The notes: generated from the letters alone by a model not told the origin. A stretch of DNA of 64,000 nt from SIG636 sp045592105 (GCA_045592105.1 JAZNUB010000026.1:1-64000); one strand, 5' to 3'; shown: positions 52,192 through 61,936, counted from the first letter of the stretch. Program-made: numbers and translations.

Positions 52192-52602
52192 TTAGTCTTC
52201 ATCATAGATATCGGGAACACCGTCATCATCATAATCGTCGTCACCGTCGTCCACAACCTCGTTTATCCTGTAACGGCGCGCTATCTTCTGATCCTCCACA
52301 CAGCTATGTAAAAGCTCCTTAAACTCAAAGCTTTTCTTTATGTTTTTAACAACAAGCACGGGCATAGTTTTATCAGAGCTTTGAACGGTTACCGTGCCCA
52401 TACCGAAAATCTTCTGCCAAAGCGTGCGCTTTAGGGTTATATCCTTTATACGGTAAAGCACTATCTCCTCATACTTGGTGCTAAAAAGGCCGGTTTCTAC
52501 AAAAATCCTGTCCTCCGCAAGCTTATACCTTGTAAAGCTTAAGGGCATACCCATAAAACGCTTTCTGTCTTCCCAAATATAATCTATCGGTTGCTTAGCC
52601 AT
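52192..52602 (-). CDS. Small PH-domain protein
   Basis: A 136-residue protein that matches the bacterial PH-like (bPH2, DUF304) pattern: RYKLAEDRIFVETGLFSTKY, then EEIVLYRIKDITLKRTLWQK and GTVTVQSSD. It has no membrane helix, unlike most bPH2 proteins, and ends in a strongly acidic tail (DDGDDDYDDDG). It sits 63 bases after ftsZ behind a hairpin. A link to division is suggested only by position. Confidence 0.8.
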   Translation of the reverse strand: MAKQPIDYIWEDRKRFMGMPLSFTRYKLAEDRIFVETGLFSTKYEEIVLYRIKDITLKRTLWQKIFGMGTVTVQSSDKTMPVLVVKNIKKSFEFKELLHSCVEDQKIARRYRINEVVDDGDDDYDDDGVPDIYDED

Positions 52603-52629
52603 AACGATATCCTCACTTTAATAATATTA

Positions 52630-52654
52630 GGGTGTTGCATTTAAAGCAACACCC
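52630..52654 (-). terminator. Hairpin between ftsZ and the PH gene
   Basis: A perfect 9-bp stem (GGGTGTTGC with GCAACACCC, 7-base loop) lies 11 bases past the ftsZ stop. The tail TAATATTATT is T-rich but broken, so it may stop only part of the transcripts (attenuation). Confidence 0.65.
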
Positions 52655-52665
52655 TCTCTATAAGC

Positions 52666-53757
52666 TTAATACTTTTCGTAATTGGTTTTGCGGCTGTTGT
52701 TAAGCATGGAAATGATATTGTCTATATCATCGCCATCGCCTGCAGTGCTTTCGTCCTTAGCGGGTTGGTCAGCAGTGGGCATAGGCTTACTGCGATAATC
52801 ACCGCGCTTATCACTGTCAAACCCTGTTGCAACAAGGGTAACTATCATCTCATCCTCAAGCGTTTGATCAAACGCAGCACCAAAGATGATGTTTGCATCG
52901 GGATGTGCCTCGTTAGTTATCATAGCAACGGCATCATTAACCTCGTCAAGCGCGATGTCAAGAGATGCGGTGATGTTTACAACGATACCCTTAGCGCCGC
53001 TGATATTGGTTTCAAGCAGCGGGCTGGACATAGCCATCTTTGCAGCGGCCTCTGCCTTATCCTTACCCTTTGCGTGGCCAACGCCCATATGTGCAAGGCC
53101 TGCGTTGCTCATAACCGTGCTAACATCCGCAAAGTCAAGATTAATAAGACCGTCCATAGTAATAAGGTCAGATATGCTCTGAACGCCTTTACGCAAAACC
53201 TCATCCGCTTCCTGGAAAGCGTTAAGGAAGGTTATCTTCTTATCGGTAAGGAGCTTAAGCCTTTCGTTAGGGATAACGATAAGGGAATCAACGTGCTCCT
53301 TAAGCTTTTCAATACCTGCTTCAGCCTGCGTCATCCTCTTGGCGCCTTCAAAAGCGAAGGGCTTTGTAACAACAGCAACGGTAAGTATACCAAGCTGTTT
53401 TGCAGCCTTAGCAACGATAGGTGCCGCACCGGTACCTGTACCGCCGCCCATACCTGCGGTAACAAAAACCATATCAGCATCCTTAATAGCATCAGTAATC
53501 TTATCAAGAGTTTCCTCAGCAGCCTTTTCGCCAAGGTCAGGATTAGCGCCTGCACCACGGCCCTTGGTAAGCCTTTCACCAATAGCGATGGTGTTAGGAG
53601 TACCGGAGCGTTCAAGCGCAGATACATCTGTATTGAGATTTATAAACTCTATATCCTTGCAGCCTACTGCTATCATGCGGTTAACAGCGTTACCGCCGCC
53701 GCCGCCTACACCTATTACCTTTATCTTTACAACGGGTGCGTTTGAAACATTTGCCAT
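52666..53757 (-). CDS. ftsZ: Cell division protein FtsZ
   Basis: Tubulin-like GTPase that forms the Z ring; 363 residues. The glycine-rich loop GVGGGGGNAVNRM is at 17-28 and the tubulin signature GGGTGTGAAP begins at 104. The C-terminal linker is short and the tail reads DDIDNIISMLNNS..., lacking the usual DIPxFLR-type peptide that binds FtsA/SepF; this may be normal for the lineage. The ATG at 53757 has GGAGG seven bases upstream; a frame five codons longer was rejected. Promoter at 53807-53835. Confidence 0.97.
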   Translation of the reverse strand: MANVSNAPVVKIKVIGVGGGGGNAVNRMIAVGCKDIEFINLNTDVSALERSGTPNTIAIGERLTKGRGAGANPDLGEKAAEETLDKITDAIKDADMVFVTAGMGGGTGTGAAPIVAKAAKQLGILTVAVVTKPFAFEGAKRMTQAEAGIEKLKEHVDSLIVIPNERLKLLTDKKITFLNAFQEADEVLRKGVQSISDLITMDGLINLDFADVSTVMSNAGLAHMGVGHAKGKDKAEAAAKMAMSSPLLETNISGAKGIVVNITASLDIALDEVNDAVAMITNEAHPDANIIFGAAFDQTLEDEMIVTLVATGFDSDKRGDYRSKPMPTADQPAKDESTAGDGDDIDNIISMLNNSRKTNYEKY

Positions 53758-53806
53758 TTTTGTTCCTCCCATGCGTGCATATTATTTCACATTATACTTT
53801 CACTAT

Positions 53807-53835
53807 ATTATAATATGTTTTTTTTCAAATTTCAA
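53807..53835 (-). promoter_or_regulatory. Promoter of ftsZ
   Basis: On the minus strand TTGAAA (53830-53835) and TATAAT (53807-53812, perfect) are separated by 17 bases within an A/T-rich stretch. So ftsZ can be expressed apart from the upstream dcw genes. Confidence 0.78.
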
Positions 53836-53889
53836 GGGCTTTTTTGTATTTTTTTACTGCTAAAACACGCTTTTTTATCGTTTTTTTCT

Positions 53890-54705
53890 TTACTTCGGAG
53901 TAAAAATGCCCTTATTTATCTCCGATACGTCTATATCTCCGTTCTCTGACCCTTCTGGTAAGGTTGCAAGCTTATCCACTATACCTGCGGCAAAAGCAAG
54001 CTTTGTGTCAAACTCGTCTATATCGCCCATATAAATATCATACTTCCCATCTATGCCGATATATATACCGAAACGGTTGTTTGCATCTATATAAGTAACG
54101 CGAGATGTAAGCTTTGCCGCCCTTATATCCGAAAACGCCTGTGCTATTATGTCGCCCGTTCGCACGTCTGCAAACAAAAGCTTTTCGCCAACTATGCATC
54201 TGCCAACGGTTTCAGGCTCCATATCAAGCTTTAAAAGCCCATACAGCTTTGCAGGCTCGTCCGTATACTCAAGTATCTGCATATTGTCCGTAAGCAAATA
54301 CTTTTCCCCGCTTATTTCAACGTACATATCGGGCTTTTTCTCCTCAACGTGTATTACTATCGTTGAGGGCAAATCCCTTTCAATAATAACCTTGTTCAGA
54401 TACGGCAGCTCCAAAACCAGCTCCGTTTCCTTGTCGGAGGCTGTAAAGGAATACAGGTTGCTTCCGTATTCAACGCCAAACGCTTCTATTATCTGCTCCT
54501 CGGTATATCGGCTAACGCCCTCTACCTCAACGGTTTTAATCTTAAAGAACACAATAAAGCAAACGGCGGTAAAGACAGCTATTAGCACAAAAAACAAGCT
54601 TGCATAAAATACCCTGCGGCGCAGTTTTTTGTTTTGCTGCCTTTGCTTTAGCTCATCCATCGCAACCGTTCTACGCTTAAAACGATTTCCCTGTTCGCCC
54701 TGCAT
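53890..54705 (-). CDS. ftsQ: Cell division protein FtsQ/DivIB
   Basis: Bitopic division protein, 271 residues: a short basic cytosolic tail, a membrane helix at about 33-53, and a POTRA domain (about 55-125, TVEVEGVSRYTEEQIIEAFG and LPSTIVIHVEEKKP). It links FtsL and FtsB-like partners in the divisome. It starts 16 bases after murG and is the last gene before the ftsZ promoter gap. Confidence 0.92.
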   Translation of the reverse strand: MQGEQGNRFKRRTVAMDELKQRQQNKKLRRRVFYASLFFVLIAVFTAVCFIVFFKIKTVEVEGVSRYTEEQIIEAFGVEYGSNLYSFTASDKETELVLELPYLNKVIIERDLPSTIVIHVEEKKPDMYVEISGEKYLLTDNMQILEYTDEPAKLYGLLKLDMEPETVGRCIVGEKLLFADVRTGDIIAQAFSDIRAAKLTSRVTYIDANNRFGIYIGIDGKYDIYMGDIDEFDTKLAFAAGIVDKLATLPEGSENGDIDVSEINKGIFTPK

Positions 54706-54721
54706 TGCCTTCTCCTTTAGT

Positions 54722-55831
54722 TTATTTTGCCAGTTCCTTTATGTACGCCGCTATTGTATCCACAGCGTTTTCCTTTGCCATACCTTGTGCCGCCTTGCAC
54801 ATTGCCGCAAGCCTTGCTTTGTCCTCCGCAAGCGCTTTCACTTCCTTGGTCAGCAAAGCTCCGTCCGTTTCGCTTTCCCTAAGCAGTATCGCCGCGCCCG
54901 CATCCGCAAGCACCTTGGCGTTTTTATACTGGTGGTCGTCCGTTACGTTTGGTGACGGTATCAAAATCGAAGCCTTGCCCATACAGCAGTTTTCCGCTAT
55001 AGTTATCGCGCCCGCACGGCATATAACTATATCCGCCGCGGCAAGATGCCTGTGCATATCGAAGATATACTCTCGTATTTCTATATTCTGCGCCCTGTTA
55101 AGCCCTTTGGAGGCGGCAAGTGCGCTGTATTTTTCGCTGCCCGCTTTGCCCGTTGCGTGCATCGCCCTTACAGAAGGGTTGCCCTTAACAAAGCTTTCAA
55201 GCATAGTAAAAACAAAGCTGTTTACATTTTCTGCGCCAAGGCTTCCGCCAAACGAAACGATGTACGTTTCGTTTCCCAGGCCAAGCTCTCGCCTTGAAGC
55301 TTCGCGGCTTGCGCTTATTATTTCTGGCCTTACGGGGTTGCCTGTAAGCACCAATTTGCTCTTAACAGACTCTTCAAAATACCTCTCGCTTTCCTTAAAG
55401 CTTAAGCACACCCTGCTTGCGTATTTGGAAAGCCGCCTTGTTGTTACGCCGGGATAGGCGTTTTGCTCGTGTATAAGCGTGGGTATACCAAGCTTTGATG
55501 CCGCACGAACTGCCGCCCAGCTTGCATATCCGCCTGTTCCAACAACAACGTCGGGGCTAAAACGCTTTATTATGCGCTTTGCCGCGCTAACGGAGGTTGC
55601 TGCTTTTATAGCCGCGTCTATATTGGAAAGCGAAAGCTTTCTTTTAAAGCCGCGCACCTTAACAAACTCTATATCATAGCCGGCTTTGGGCACAAGCGTG
55701 CCTTCCATACCGCCTTCTGCCCCCACGAAAAGGCACTGAAAGCTGCTATCAACCTTTTTTAGCGTATCTGCAATTGCAATTGCGGGATTTATGTGCCCGC
55801 CCGTGCCCCCGCAGGAGAACAATACTTTCAT
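54722..55831 (-). CDS. murG: Lipid II synthase (MurG glycosyltransferase)
   Basis: Adds GlcNAc to lipid I on the cytosolic membrane face; 369 residues. The donor loop GGTGGHINPAIAIAD begins at residue 8, LIHEQNAYPGVTTRRLSKYA and the C-terminal VICRAGAITIAENCCMGKAS follow. It starts six bases after ftsW. MraY, which makes its substrate lipid I, is two genes upstream. Confidence 0.97.
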   Translation of the reverse strand: MKVLFSCGGTGGHINPAIAIADTLKKVDSSFQCLFVGAEGGMEGTLVPKAGYDIEFVKVRGFKRKLSLSNIDAAIKAATSVSAAKRIIKRFSPDVVVGTGGYASWAAVRAASKLGIPTLIHEQNAYPGVTTRRLSKYASRVCLSFKESERYFEESVKSKLVLTGNPVRPEIISASREASRRELGLGNETYIVSFGGSLGAENVNSFVFTMLESFVKGNPSVRAMHATGKAGSEKYSALAASKGLNRAQNIEIREYIFDMHRHLAAADIVICRAGAITIAENCCMGKASILIPSPNVTDDHQYKNAKVLADAGAAILLRESETDGALLTKEVKALAEDKARLAAMCKAAQGMAKENAVDTIAAYIKELAK

Positions 55832-55837
55832 TTAAGA

Positions 55838-57076
55838 TTACCCCTTTTTTAGATACGAATATCTTGAAACCGAAAGCACAACGCCCATTTCTGCCATCCA
55901 TATACAAAGCGATGTGCCGCCGTAGCTAAAGAACGGCAAGCTTATGCCGGTGCTGGGGAGAGTGTTGGTTACAACGGCGATATTAAGCAAAACGTGTACC
56001 GCCAGCGAGCATACTATGCCGGCTACCAACAAAGAGGAATACATATTGGGTGCATTTTTTGCAATAACAAAGCCGCGCCATACAAGCAAGGCGAAAAGGA
56101 TTATAACGCATAACGCGCCGAAATACCCAAGCTCCTCGCACAATATAGCAAATATGTAATCGTTATGCGGCTCCGGCAGGTAGCCCTGCTTTTGGTTGCT
56201 TTGCCCAAGCCCCAAGCCCCAAAACCCGCCTGAGGTTATAGCGTACAAGGACTGAACAGGCTGCCAGCCGCCCGTTGTTAGCTTTGAAAACGGGTCACGC
56301 CATACTTGAAGGCGCGCTATGGAGTGCGACATTCCCATCAAAACCACGCCCACACCACATGCGCCTGCAAACGCCGTGCCTAAAAGCCACTTTGCGGGAG
56401 AGCCACCCATCCACATCATAATAAACACGATAGCGCAGATTATAATGGTACAAGAAAGATGCCTTTGCAAAACCGTTGTTACGGCAGACGCGCCCAAGAA
56501 GAACACAAAAGGCACAATCCCCGTTTTAAAAGTACCCATATTATCCTTATTATCACTAATATGGCGCGCACATATAAGAATAAGCGCAAACTTCAAAACC
56601 TCTGAGGGCTGAAAGTCTATACCTATATTAAGCCATCTACGCGCACCGTTACGCTCCAAGCCGATGCCGGGGATTGCGGTTGCTATGTTAATAGCCAACG
56701 CAAATATAAATATAGCAAGCGTAAACCGCTTAAGCCAACGGTAATCACCAAACTTGGAAACAGCCGCCATAGCAACAAGCCCAAGCCCAACAAAGGCAAG
56801 CTGCCTTCTTGCAAAATAAAAGCTGTTGCCAAACTTGCTTTCCGCCGCAGGATAGCTTGCGCTAAACACCATTACGGAGCCGATACACACAAGCACCACC
56901 ACGAGGATAAGGAACGGTCTATCAACCTCACCTACAAGGCGGGTTAGCTTTCTTTCACGCGGTTTTATGGTTTTTCTTGCGGCGGCCTTACGCGGCTGTT
57001 GCGTTTGCACCGCCTTTTCGCCGCCACTTGCAGGAGTTGCCGTAACGCCCTGCTTTATATTGTTTTGCTTTTCCAT
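55838..57076 (-). CDS. ftsW: SEDS-family septal peptidoglycan polymerase FtsW
   Basis: Polytopic SEDS glycosyltransferase, 412 residues with about ten membrane segments. An unusual 55-residue hydrophilic, lysine-rich N terminus precedes the first helix. Typical blocks are RWLNIGIDFQPSEVLKFALI and LPFFSYGGTSL near the end. It works with the PBP encoded at 59501-61783. The ATG is 15 bases from the nearest GGAG, so the ribosome binding site is poor. Confidence 0.95.
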   Translation of the reverse strand: MEKQNNIKQGVTATPASGGEKAVQTQQPRKAAARKTIKPRERKLTRLVGEVDRPFLILVVVLVCIGSVMVFSASYPAAESKFGNSFYFARRQLAFVGLGLVAMAAVSKFGDYRWLKRFTLAIFIFALAINIATAIPGIGLERNGARRWLNIGIDFQPSEVLKFALILICARHISDNKDNMGTFKTGIVPFVFFLGASAVTTVLQRHLSCTIIICAIVFIMMWMGGSPAKWLLGTAFAGACGVGVVLMGMSHSIARLQVWRDPFSKLTTGGWQPVQSLYAITSGGFWGLGLGQSNQKQGYLPEPHNDYIFAILCEELGYFGALCVIILFALLVWRGFVIAKNAPNMYSSLLVAGIVCSLAVHVLLNIAVVTNTLPSTGISLPFFSYGGTSLCIWMAEMGVVLSVSRYSYLKKG

Positions 57077-57114
57077 CGCAACCCGACAGCTCCTTTCTTA
57101 AAATAACTAAGCTT

Positions 57115-58134
57115 TTAATTCACGTAAAGCGCAAGCACAAGATAAGCCGCAACACAGCAAAGCAGTGTTACAACCGAGAAAACGGAAACAATCTTCCATT
57201 CAGACCAACCGCACATCTCAAAGTGGTGATGTATTGGTGCCATCTTAAATATACGTTTCTTGGTAGCTTTATAGGATACTACCTGAAGCATAACGGAAAG
57301 CCCCTCAACAAAATACACAAGCCCTATAAGCACTATCAGCACGGAAGCATTAGTCCAAAACGCCATAAGAACGGCGGCGCTTCCCAAAAACAAAGAGCCC
57401 GTATCCCCCATAAAAATTCTTGCGGGGTGGAAATTGAAAATCAAAAACGCCAGCAAGCCGCCCATTACAGCCGCTGTGTAGATAGACATATCGTTTTTTA
57501 CAAAGAACGAGGAAAACAGAAAATACATCGTCATAATTATGCACGATATACTGCCTGCAAGCCCATCTATACCGTCCGTTAGGTTGGCGCAGTTTATCAT
57601 ATAAACCATCAACAGGATAGCAAATATATAATAGAATATACCAAGATCCACCTGCCCCGTTATAAACGGAAGGTTTACGCTTGTATCTATATATCCGAAA
57701 TGGTTCATCAAAAGCAGATATCCCAAGGATGTTATTATAAGGAATATCATTTTTTGCGATGCGGTTAGCCCTTTGTTCTGCTTTTTAAAAAGCTTAACGT
57801 AATCGTCTATAAACCCAACGGCACCCGTTAAAACGGAAAGCGCAAGGCTTATAACCAAGCGGTAATCCCTAACAAGCACGCCGTGAACGTTTTTCATATA
57901 CGGTGGCTTAACGATATAGCCCCAGCCGCAAACAAGCACGGCAACAACGATACCTATTATGAAGAAAAGCCCGCCCATTGTTGGAGTGCCTTCCTTGCAT
58001 TTGTGCCAGCTTGGCCCTATCTCAAGTATCTTTTGTCCAAGCTTAACCTTACGCAAAACGGGGATAAATATTTTATACAGCACAAAGCTTACTGTAAAAG
58101 CTATCAATAGGGATAAGAGTATACTTATTTTCAT
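57115..58134 (-). CDS. mraY: Phospho-MurNAc-pentapeptide transferase
   Basis: Makes lipid I from UDP-MurNAc-pentapeptide and undecaprenyl phosphate; 339 residues, about ten membrane helices. TPTMGGLFF, NLTDGIDGLAGSI and the C-terminal HHHFEMCGWSEWKIV are diagnostic. Its ATG overlaps the murF stop by four bases. It precedes ftsW by 38 bases. Confidence 0.97.
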   Translation of the reverse strand: MKISILLSLLIAFTVSFVLYKIFIPVLRKVKLGQKILEIGPSWHKCKEGTPTMGGLFFIIGIVVAVLVCGWGYIVKPPYMKNVHGVLVRDYRLVISLALSVLTGAVGFIDDYVKLFKKQNKGLTASQKMIFLIITSLGYLLLMNHFGYIDTSVNLPFITGQVDLGIFYYIFAILLMVYMINCANLTDGIDGLAGSISCIIMTMYFLFSSFFVKNDMSIYTAAVMGGLLAFLIFNFHPARIFMGDTGSLFLGSAAVLMAFWTNASVLIVLIGLVYFVEGLSVMLQVVSYKATKKRIFKMAPIHHHFEMCGWSEWKIVSVFSVVTLLCCVAAYLVLALYVN

Positions 58135-59489
58135 AAGCCGCTTACCTCCATAACCTTTCGTATATTGGTGCGGTTGCTTGCCTTAAACAACACGGTATCA
58201 CCGTTTTCGGCAAGGCTTACAAGCTGCTTTGCGGCATCCTCGTACCCGCTTGAAGGATACGTAAACAGGCGCTCAGCGCAAAAGCCGTTCTTTAACGCGC
58301 TATCCGCAATATACGTTGCCGCCTCGCCAACGCAGATTATTATATCCGCACTTTTTGCCGCAACCGCGCCAACACCCCTATGCAAAGCCTCGGTATGCTC
58401 ACCAAGCTCTAACATATCGCCAAGCACGGCTATGCGCTTTCCACCACTTTGCTTAAGCACGGATAACGCCGCCGCCATTGATTCGGGAGATGCGTTGTAG
58501 CAATCGGCTATAACGCGTATACCGTTGCTTTGGCGTATATTTTGCCTGTTGCCCTCCGTTACAAAATCCAATAGTGCTAAAGCCGCCTTCTCCTCCTCAA
58601 CGCCAAGCCTTACGCCCGCGGTAAAGCAAAGAAGCGCGTTTTGCACGTTATGTATGCCCGAAGCGGGCAGTTTAATAACAGTTTCTTTATCGTTGTAGCA
58701 AGCCGTGAACTCGGTTATTCCGCTCTCCTCGCCAACGTTTTTGTAGCAAGCGTTACAGCCGCAACCCTGCGCACCGCAATACACGGCCTCGTCTATGCTA
58801 ACGGTGCTGTTTTTTATAAGCGGCTCGTTTGGCATAACAAGCAGGCTGTTTTCCATCCCCTCAACGATAGAAAGCTTTTCTGCACATATCCCCTCACGGC
58901 TACCGAAAGCAAGGATGTGTGAATGCCCTATGTTCGTTATTATAGCCGCGTTAGGCTTAATCAGCCTTGAAATCTGTGCTATTTCTCCGGGGTCACTCAT
59001 CCCCGCCTCAAGCACTGCCCACTCGGTATCGGTTGGTATATTCAATACCTCCATAGGCAGCCCCGTAAGGCTGTTGCGGTTGCCCGCGCTTTTATAAACG
59101 CGGTATTTTGCCCCCATAACAAGTGCCGCCATATTTTTTACCGTTGTTTTTCCAACGCTTCCCGTTACAGCCAGCACCTTCAAGCCGCTTAGCTTTTCGT
59201 TCCTGTGCCGGAACGCTATGGTGTAAAGCGCTTTCTTCACGCTTTCAACAAGGATGCTGTTGGGGCAAAAGTAATTGGGATCATCTATAAGCGCGCCGCC
59301 TTCTTTGCAAAGGGCTGAAACAAAGCTGTGCCCATCAAAGTTATCTCCGCGAAGCGCCGCAAAAAGCGTAGTGCTTGCCTTGATTTTTCGGCTGTCCGAA
59401 TCAACGGTGGTGAAAACGCGCCCGCTATCACTTTGGGGGTGAAGCGTTCCGCCGCATAGTTCGGCTATCTCTTTAAGCGTATAATTCAT
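58131..59489 (-). CDS. murF: UDP-N-acetylmuramoyl-tripeptide--D-alanyl-D-alanine ligase
   Basis: Adds D-Ala-D-Ala to complete the cytosolic peptidoglycan precursor; 452 residues. The ATP loop TGSVGKTTVKN is at 109-118, EAGMSDPGEIAQISRLIKPN and the C-terminal VIADCYNASPESMAAALSVL are family marks. murE and murD, often next to it, are absent here. It starts 11 bases after the PBP gene. Confidence 0.97.
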   Translation of the reverse strand: MNYTLKEIAELCGGTLHPQSDSGRVFTTVDSDSRKIKASTTLFAALRGDNFDGHSFVSALCKEGGALIDDPNYFCPNSILVESVKKALYTIAFRHRNEKLSGLKVLAVTGSVGKTTVKNMAALVMGAKYRVYKSAGNRNSLTGLPMEVLNIPTDTEWAVLEAGMSDPGEIAQISRLIKPNAAIITNIGHSHILAFGSREGICAEKLSIVEGMENSLLVMPNEPLIKNSTVSIDEAVYCGAQGCGCNACYKNVGEESGITEFTACYNDKETVIKLPASGIHNVQNALLCFTAGVRLGVEEEKAALALLDFVTEGNRQNIRQSNGIRVIADCYNASPESMAAALSVLKQSGGKRIAVLGDMLELGEHTEALHRGVGAVAAKSADIIICVGEAATYIADSALKNGFCAERLFTYPSSGYEDAAKQLVSLAENGDTVLFKASNRTNIRKVMEVSGL

Positions 59490-59500
59490 AATACCTCATA

Positions 59501-61783
59501 TCATCCGTATACGTTATCGCTGTATCTGAATTCTATTGTAACAACCGTGCCCTCCTGCACCTCTGTGCCGCCGGGTATATCCTGAAGCACAACCATCGGC
59601 GTACCCGTGATGCTGGAGCTGTACGCACCTGTTATTCTCACGTTAAGCCCGCGATTTTTAAGCACTATCAGCGCATCCTGCGCGCGGTAGCCCTTAACGT
59701 CGGGTACGGTAACGGTAGGTCTTTCATCTGCCTCCTCGGTGTAAAGAATAACCTTGCCGCCCTCTGTAAGCGCGGTGCCCGAACGCGGCATCTGATCTAC
59801 AACGGTTAGACCGTTGCCAACTATTCTGTATTCAAGCCCAAGGCTCTCAACAGCCTTTATAGCGTCTGCCGTGTTTTTGCCTATCATCTTGGTTACGGTG
59901 ATGGTTTCATGCTCTGCCTCGCCGCTTCTGGGTATGCCAAGATAAGGAAGCACCTCTGAAAGGATGCTGGAAACAACGGGTGCCGCAACAAGGCCGCCGT
60001 AGAAATCGTGAACGGTAGGCTCGTCTACAACAACTATTATCGCAACCTGCGGGTCCTCTGCGGGTGCAAACGCCACGCAGGAGCTAACGTATGCCGTTCT
60101 GTCAAGTATATCAAGCTTTTGGGACGTACCTGTTTTTGCCGCTATGGAATAGCCCTCAACCGCGGCATTCTTGGTTGAACCCGTGTTTATACCGCCGTAA
60201 AGGATATCAACTATGCTTTCCGCAACGGAGCTGCTTATTACCTGCCTATCGGTTTCGTATTCAAAGGTATGCGTTATATTGCCATCGTCATCAGTTAGGT
60301 ATTTGCCAAGGTGCGGCGTTACAAGATAGCCGCCGTTAGCAACAACGCTAACCGCCCTAAGCTGCTGTATTATCGTGGTTTTAAACGACTGACCAAAGGA
60401 GTAGGTTGCAAGCTCTACCCTGCCGAATTGGGAATTATTAGTGCCGTAATAGTAGGTTTTGCTTTCACCAAGCATATCACAGCCCGTTAGGTCAAGAAAA
60501 CCAAACTCCTCAAAATAATTAATAAAGCTGCTTTTGCCTATACGCAACCCAAGCGATACAAACGCAGGGTTGCAGGAGTTTTGAAGCGTTTCCGCAAAGC
60601 TTTGATCGCCGTGTCCACCGTCCTTGTGGCACTTAATCGTTTGCCCGTCAACGGTTATCTGCCCTTGGCAATTAAACCTATCCGCCAAGCCGGAGATGCC
60701 CTCCTCCATAGCGATTGCGGTAGTTACTATCTTAAACGTAGAGCCGGGCTCGTATATATCGTTTACAACCTTGTTGTTCCACATTTGGTACACAAGCTCC
60801 AGCTTCTTTTTAGAAAGCTCCTCTGCCGTAAGCGTTGTAACCGTATCGGTGGATTCGTCCGTAACGCCGCCTGCTTCATACTCCTCGTATTTCGTTAGGA
60901 AATTCCCCGTTAGCGTATACGGATCGTTAAGGTCAAAATTAGGGTACACGGCGGAAGCGTATATCTCCCCCGTATTTACGTCCATTACAACCGCCGCTGT
61001 ACGGTTATTCGCCTGCTGATCGTTATAAACCTTTTCAAGATACTTCTCCACTATGCTCTGTATATTTACGTCTATAGTGGTTACAAGGTTAGAGCCGTTT
61101 TGCGCCTCCACATAGGTTTCATACTTATAGGAAAGGTCGTAGCCCTTGCCGTTCTTTGCCTTTACAATGCGCCCCGCTGTACCCGAAAGCTCTGTGTTGT
61201 ACTGCTTTTCAAGCCCCATCAAGCCGCCGTCGGTACCGTTTATACCCAAAACGTGGCTGGCAAGGCTACCGTACTGATAGTACCTTTTGCTTGCTTCCTC
61301 AAGATTTATCATCGTGGAAAGGTCGTGCTCTATGATGAACTCCCTAACCTTGGTTGCGGTTTCTTCCTCCACGTTTTTCTTTATTACCTCGTATTGGCTG
61401 TTGGTTTTCTCCATACGGGCAAGGATAAGCGTGCGGTCCACACCCAAAAGCTCGCTCAAGCCATCGGCGATAAGCGTTTTATAATCCACTTCCCCGCTTT
61501 TCATCCCTTTAGATATGCCAAGCGAAGAAATAAATACGGTTTCAACCGTTTCGCTCATTGCAAGCGCCTTCATATTTCTATCGTATATGGTGCCCCTGCT
61601 TGCAGGCAGTATCATCGTAGAGGAATACTGGTCCAGCACCTTGTCCCTGTACTGCTCGTAGTCGATAAGCTGTAAATACGCCACGCGCCCCGCAACGGCA
61701 CAAAACAACACCACTATTGCTATAAATACAACAAAGGTGCGCCATGCAACGTCTCTTTTAGTTACTTCTGGTTTGTTTTTCAT
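59501..61783 (-). CDS. Class B penicillin-binding protein with PASTA domains (PBP2B-like)
   Basis: Septal transpeptidase, 760 residues from the ATG at 61783. It has one N-terminal membrane helix (about 17-37), a dimerisation region, and a transpeptidase domain with the active STFK near residue 347, SCN and KTGT near 548. Two C-terminal PASTA domains (about 625-680 and 685-757) resemble B. subtilis PBP2B, whose SpoVD relative has one. It is the probable partner of FtsW. A longer TTG-started frame was rejected, since it has no ribosome binding site; even the chosen start has only a weak one. Confidence 0.95.
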   Translation of the reverse strand: MKNKPEVTKRDVAWRTFVVFIAIVVLFCAVAGRVAYLQLIDYEQYRDKVLDQYSSTMILPASRGTIYDRNMKALAMSETVETVFISSLGISKGMKSGEVDYKTLIADGLSELLGVDRTLILARMEKTNSQYEVIKKNVEEETATKVREFIIEHDLSTMINLEEASKRYYQYGSLASHVLGINGTDGGLMGLEKQYNTELSGTAGRIVKAKNGKGYDLSYKYETYVEAQNGSNLVTTIDVNIQSIVEKYLEKVYNDQQANNRTAAVVMDVNTGEIYASAVYPNFDLNDPYTLTGNFLTKYEEYEAGGVTDESTDTVTTLTAEELSKKKLELVYQMWNNKVVNDIYEPGSTFKIVTTAIAMEEGISGLADRFNCQGQITVDGQTIKCHKDGGHGDQSFAETLQNSCNPAFVSLGLRIGKSSFINYFEEFGFLDLTGCDMLGESKTYYYGTNNSQFGRVELATYSFGQSFKTTIIQQLRAVSVVANGGYLVTPHLGKYLTDDDGNITHTFEYETDRQVISSSVAESIVDILYGGINTGSTKNAAVEGYSIAAKTGTSQKLDILDRTAYVSSCVAFAPAEDPQVAIIVVVDEPTVHDFYGGLVAAPVVSSILSEVLPYLGIPRSGEAEHETITVTKMIGKNTADAIKAVESLGLEYRIVGNGLTVVDQMPRSGTALTEGGKVILYTEEADERPTVTVPDVKGYRAQDALIVLKNRGLNVRITGAYSSSITGTPMVVLQDIPGGTEVQEGTVVTIEFRYSDNVYG

Positions 61784-61858
61784 TAGATAAATCGCCCCGT
61801 TAACGCAAAAAGCATTCAAAGCAAGTGCGTTTTTGCACCTGCCTTTATATAGTCAATA

Positions 61859-61891
61859 AGGGTAAAGCGCTTTTAAAGGCGCTTTTACCCT
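61859..61891 (-). terminator. Hairpin between ftsL and the PBP gene
   Basis: AGGGTAAA-GCGC pairs with GCGC-TTTACCCT over twelve base pairs with one bulged A and an 8-base loop, in the only gap wider than 100 bases inside the dcw cluster (153 bases). The tail on the minus strand (TATTGACT) is not T-rich. It may be an attenuator or an mRNA processing site. Confidence 0.55.
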
Positions 61892-61936
61892 AAAATATAT
61901 TACAGAATATTATTATATATGATTGCCGCGCGAAAA

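Noticed and set aside
52081..52311. A 76-codon plus-strand frame over the BspA promoter and the terminator.
   Set aside because: It crosses a well-supported promoter and terminator on the other strand and runs into the PH gene antisense.
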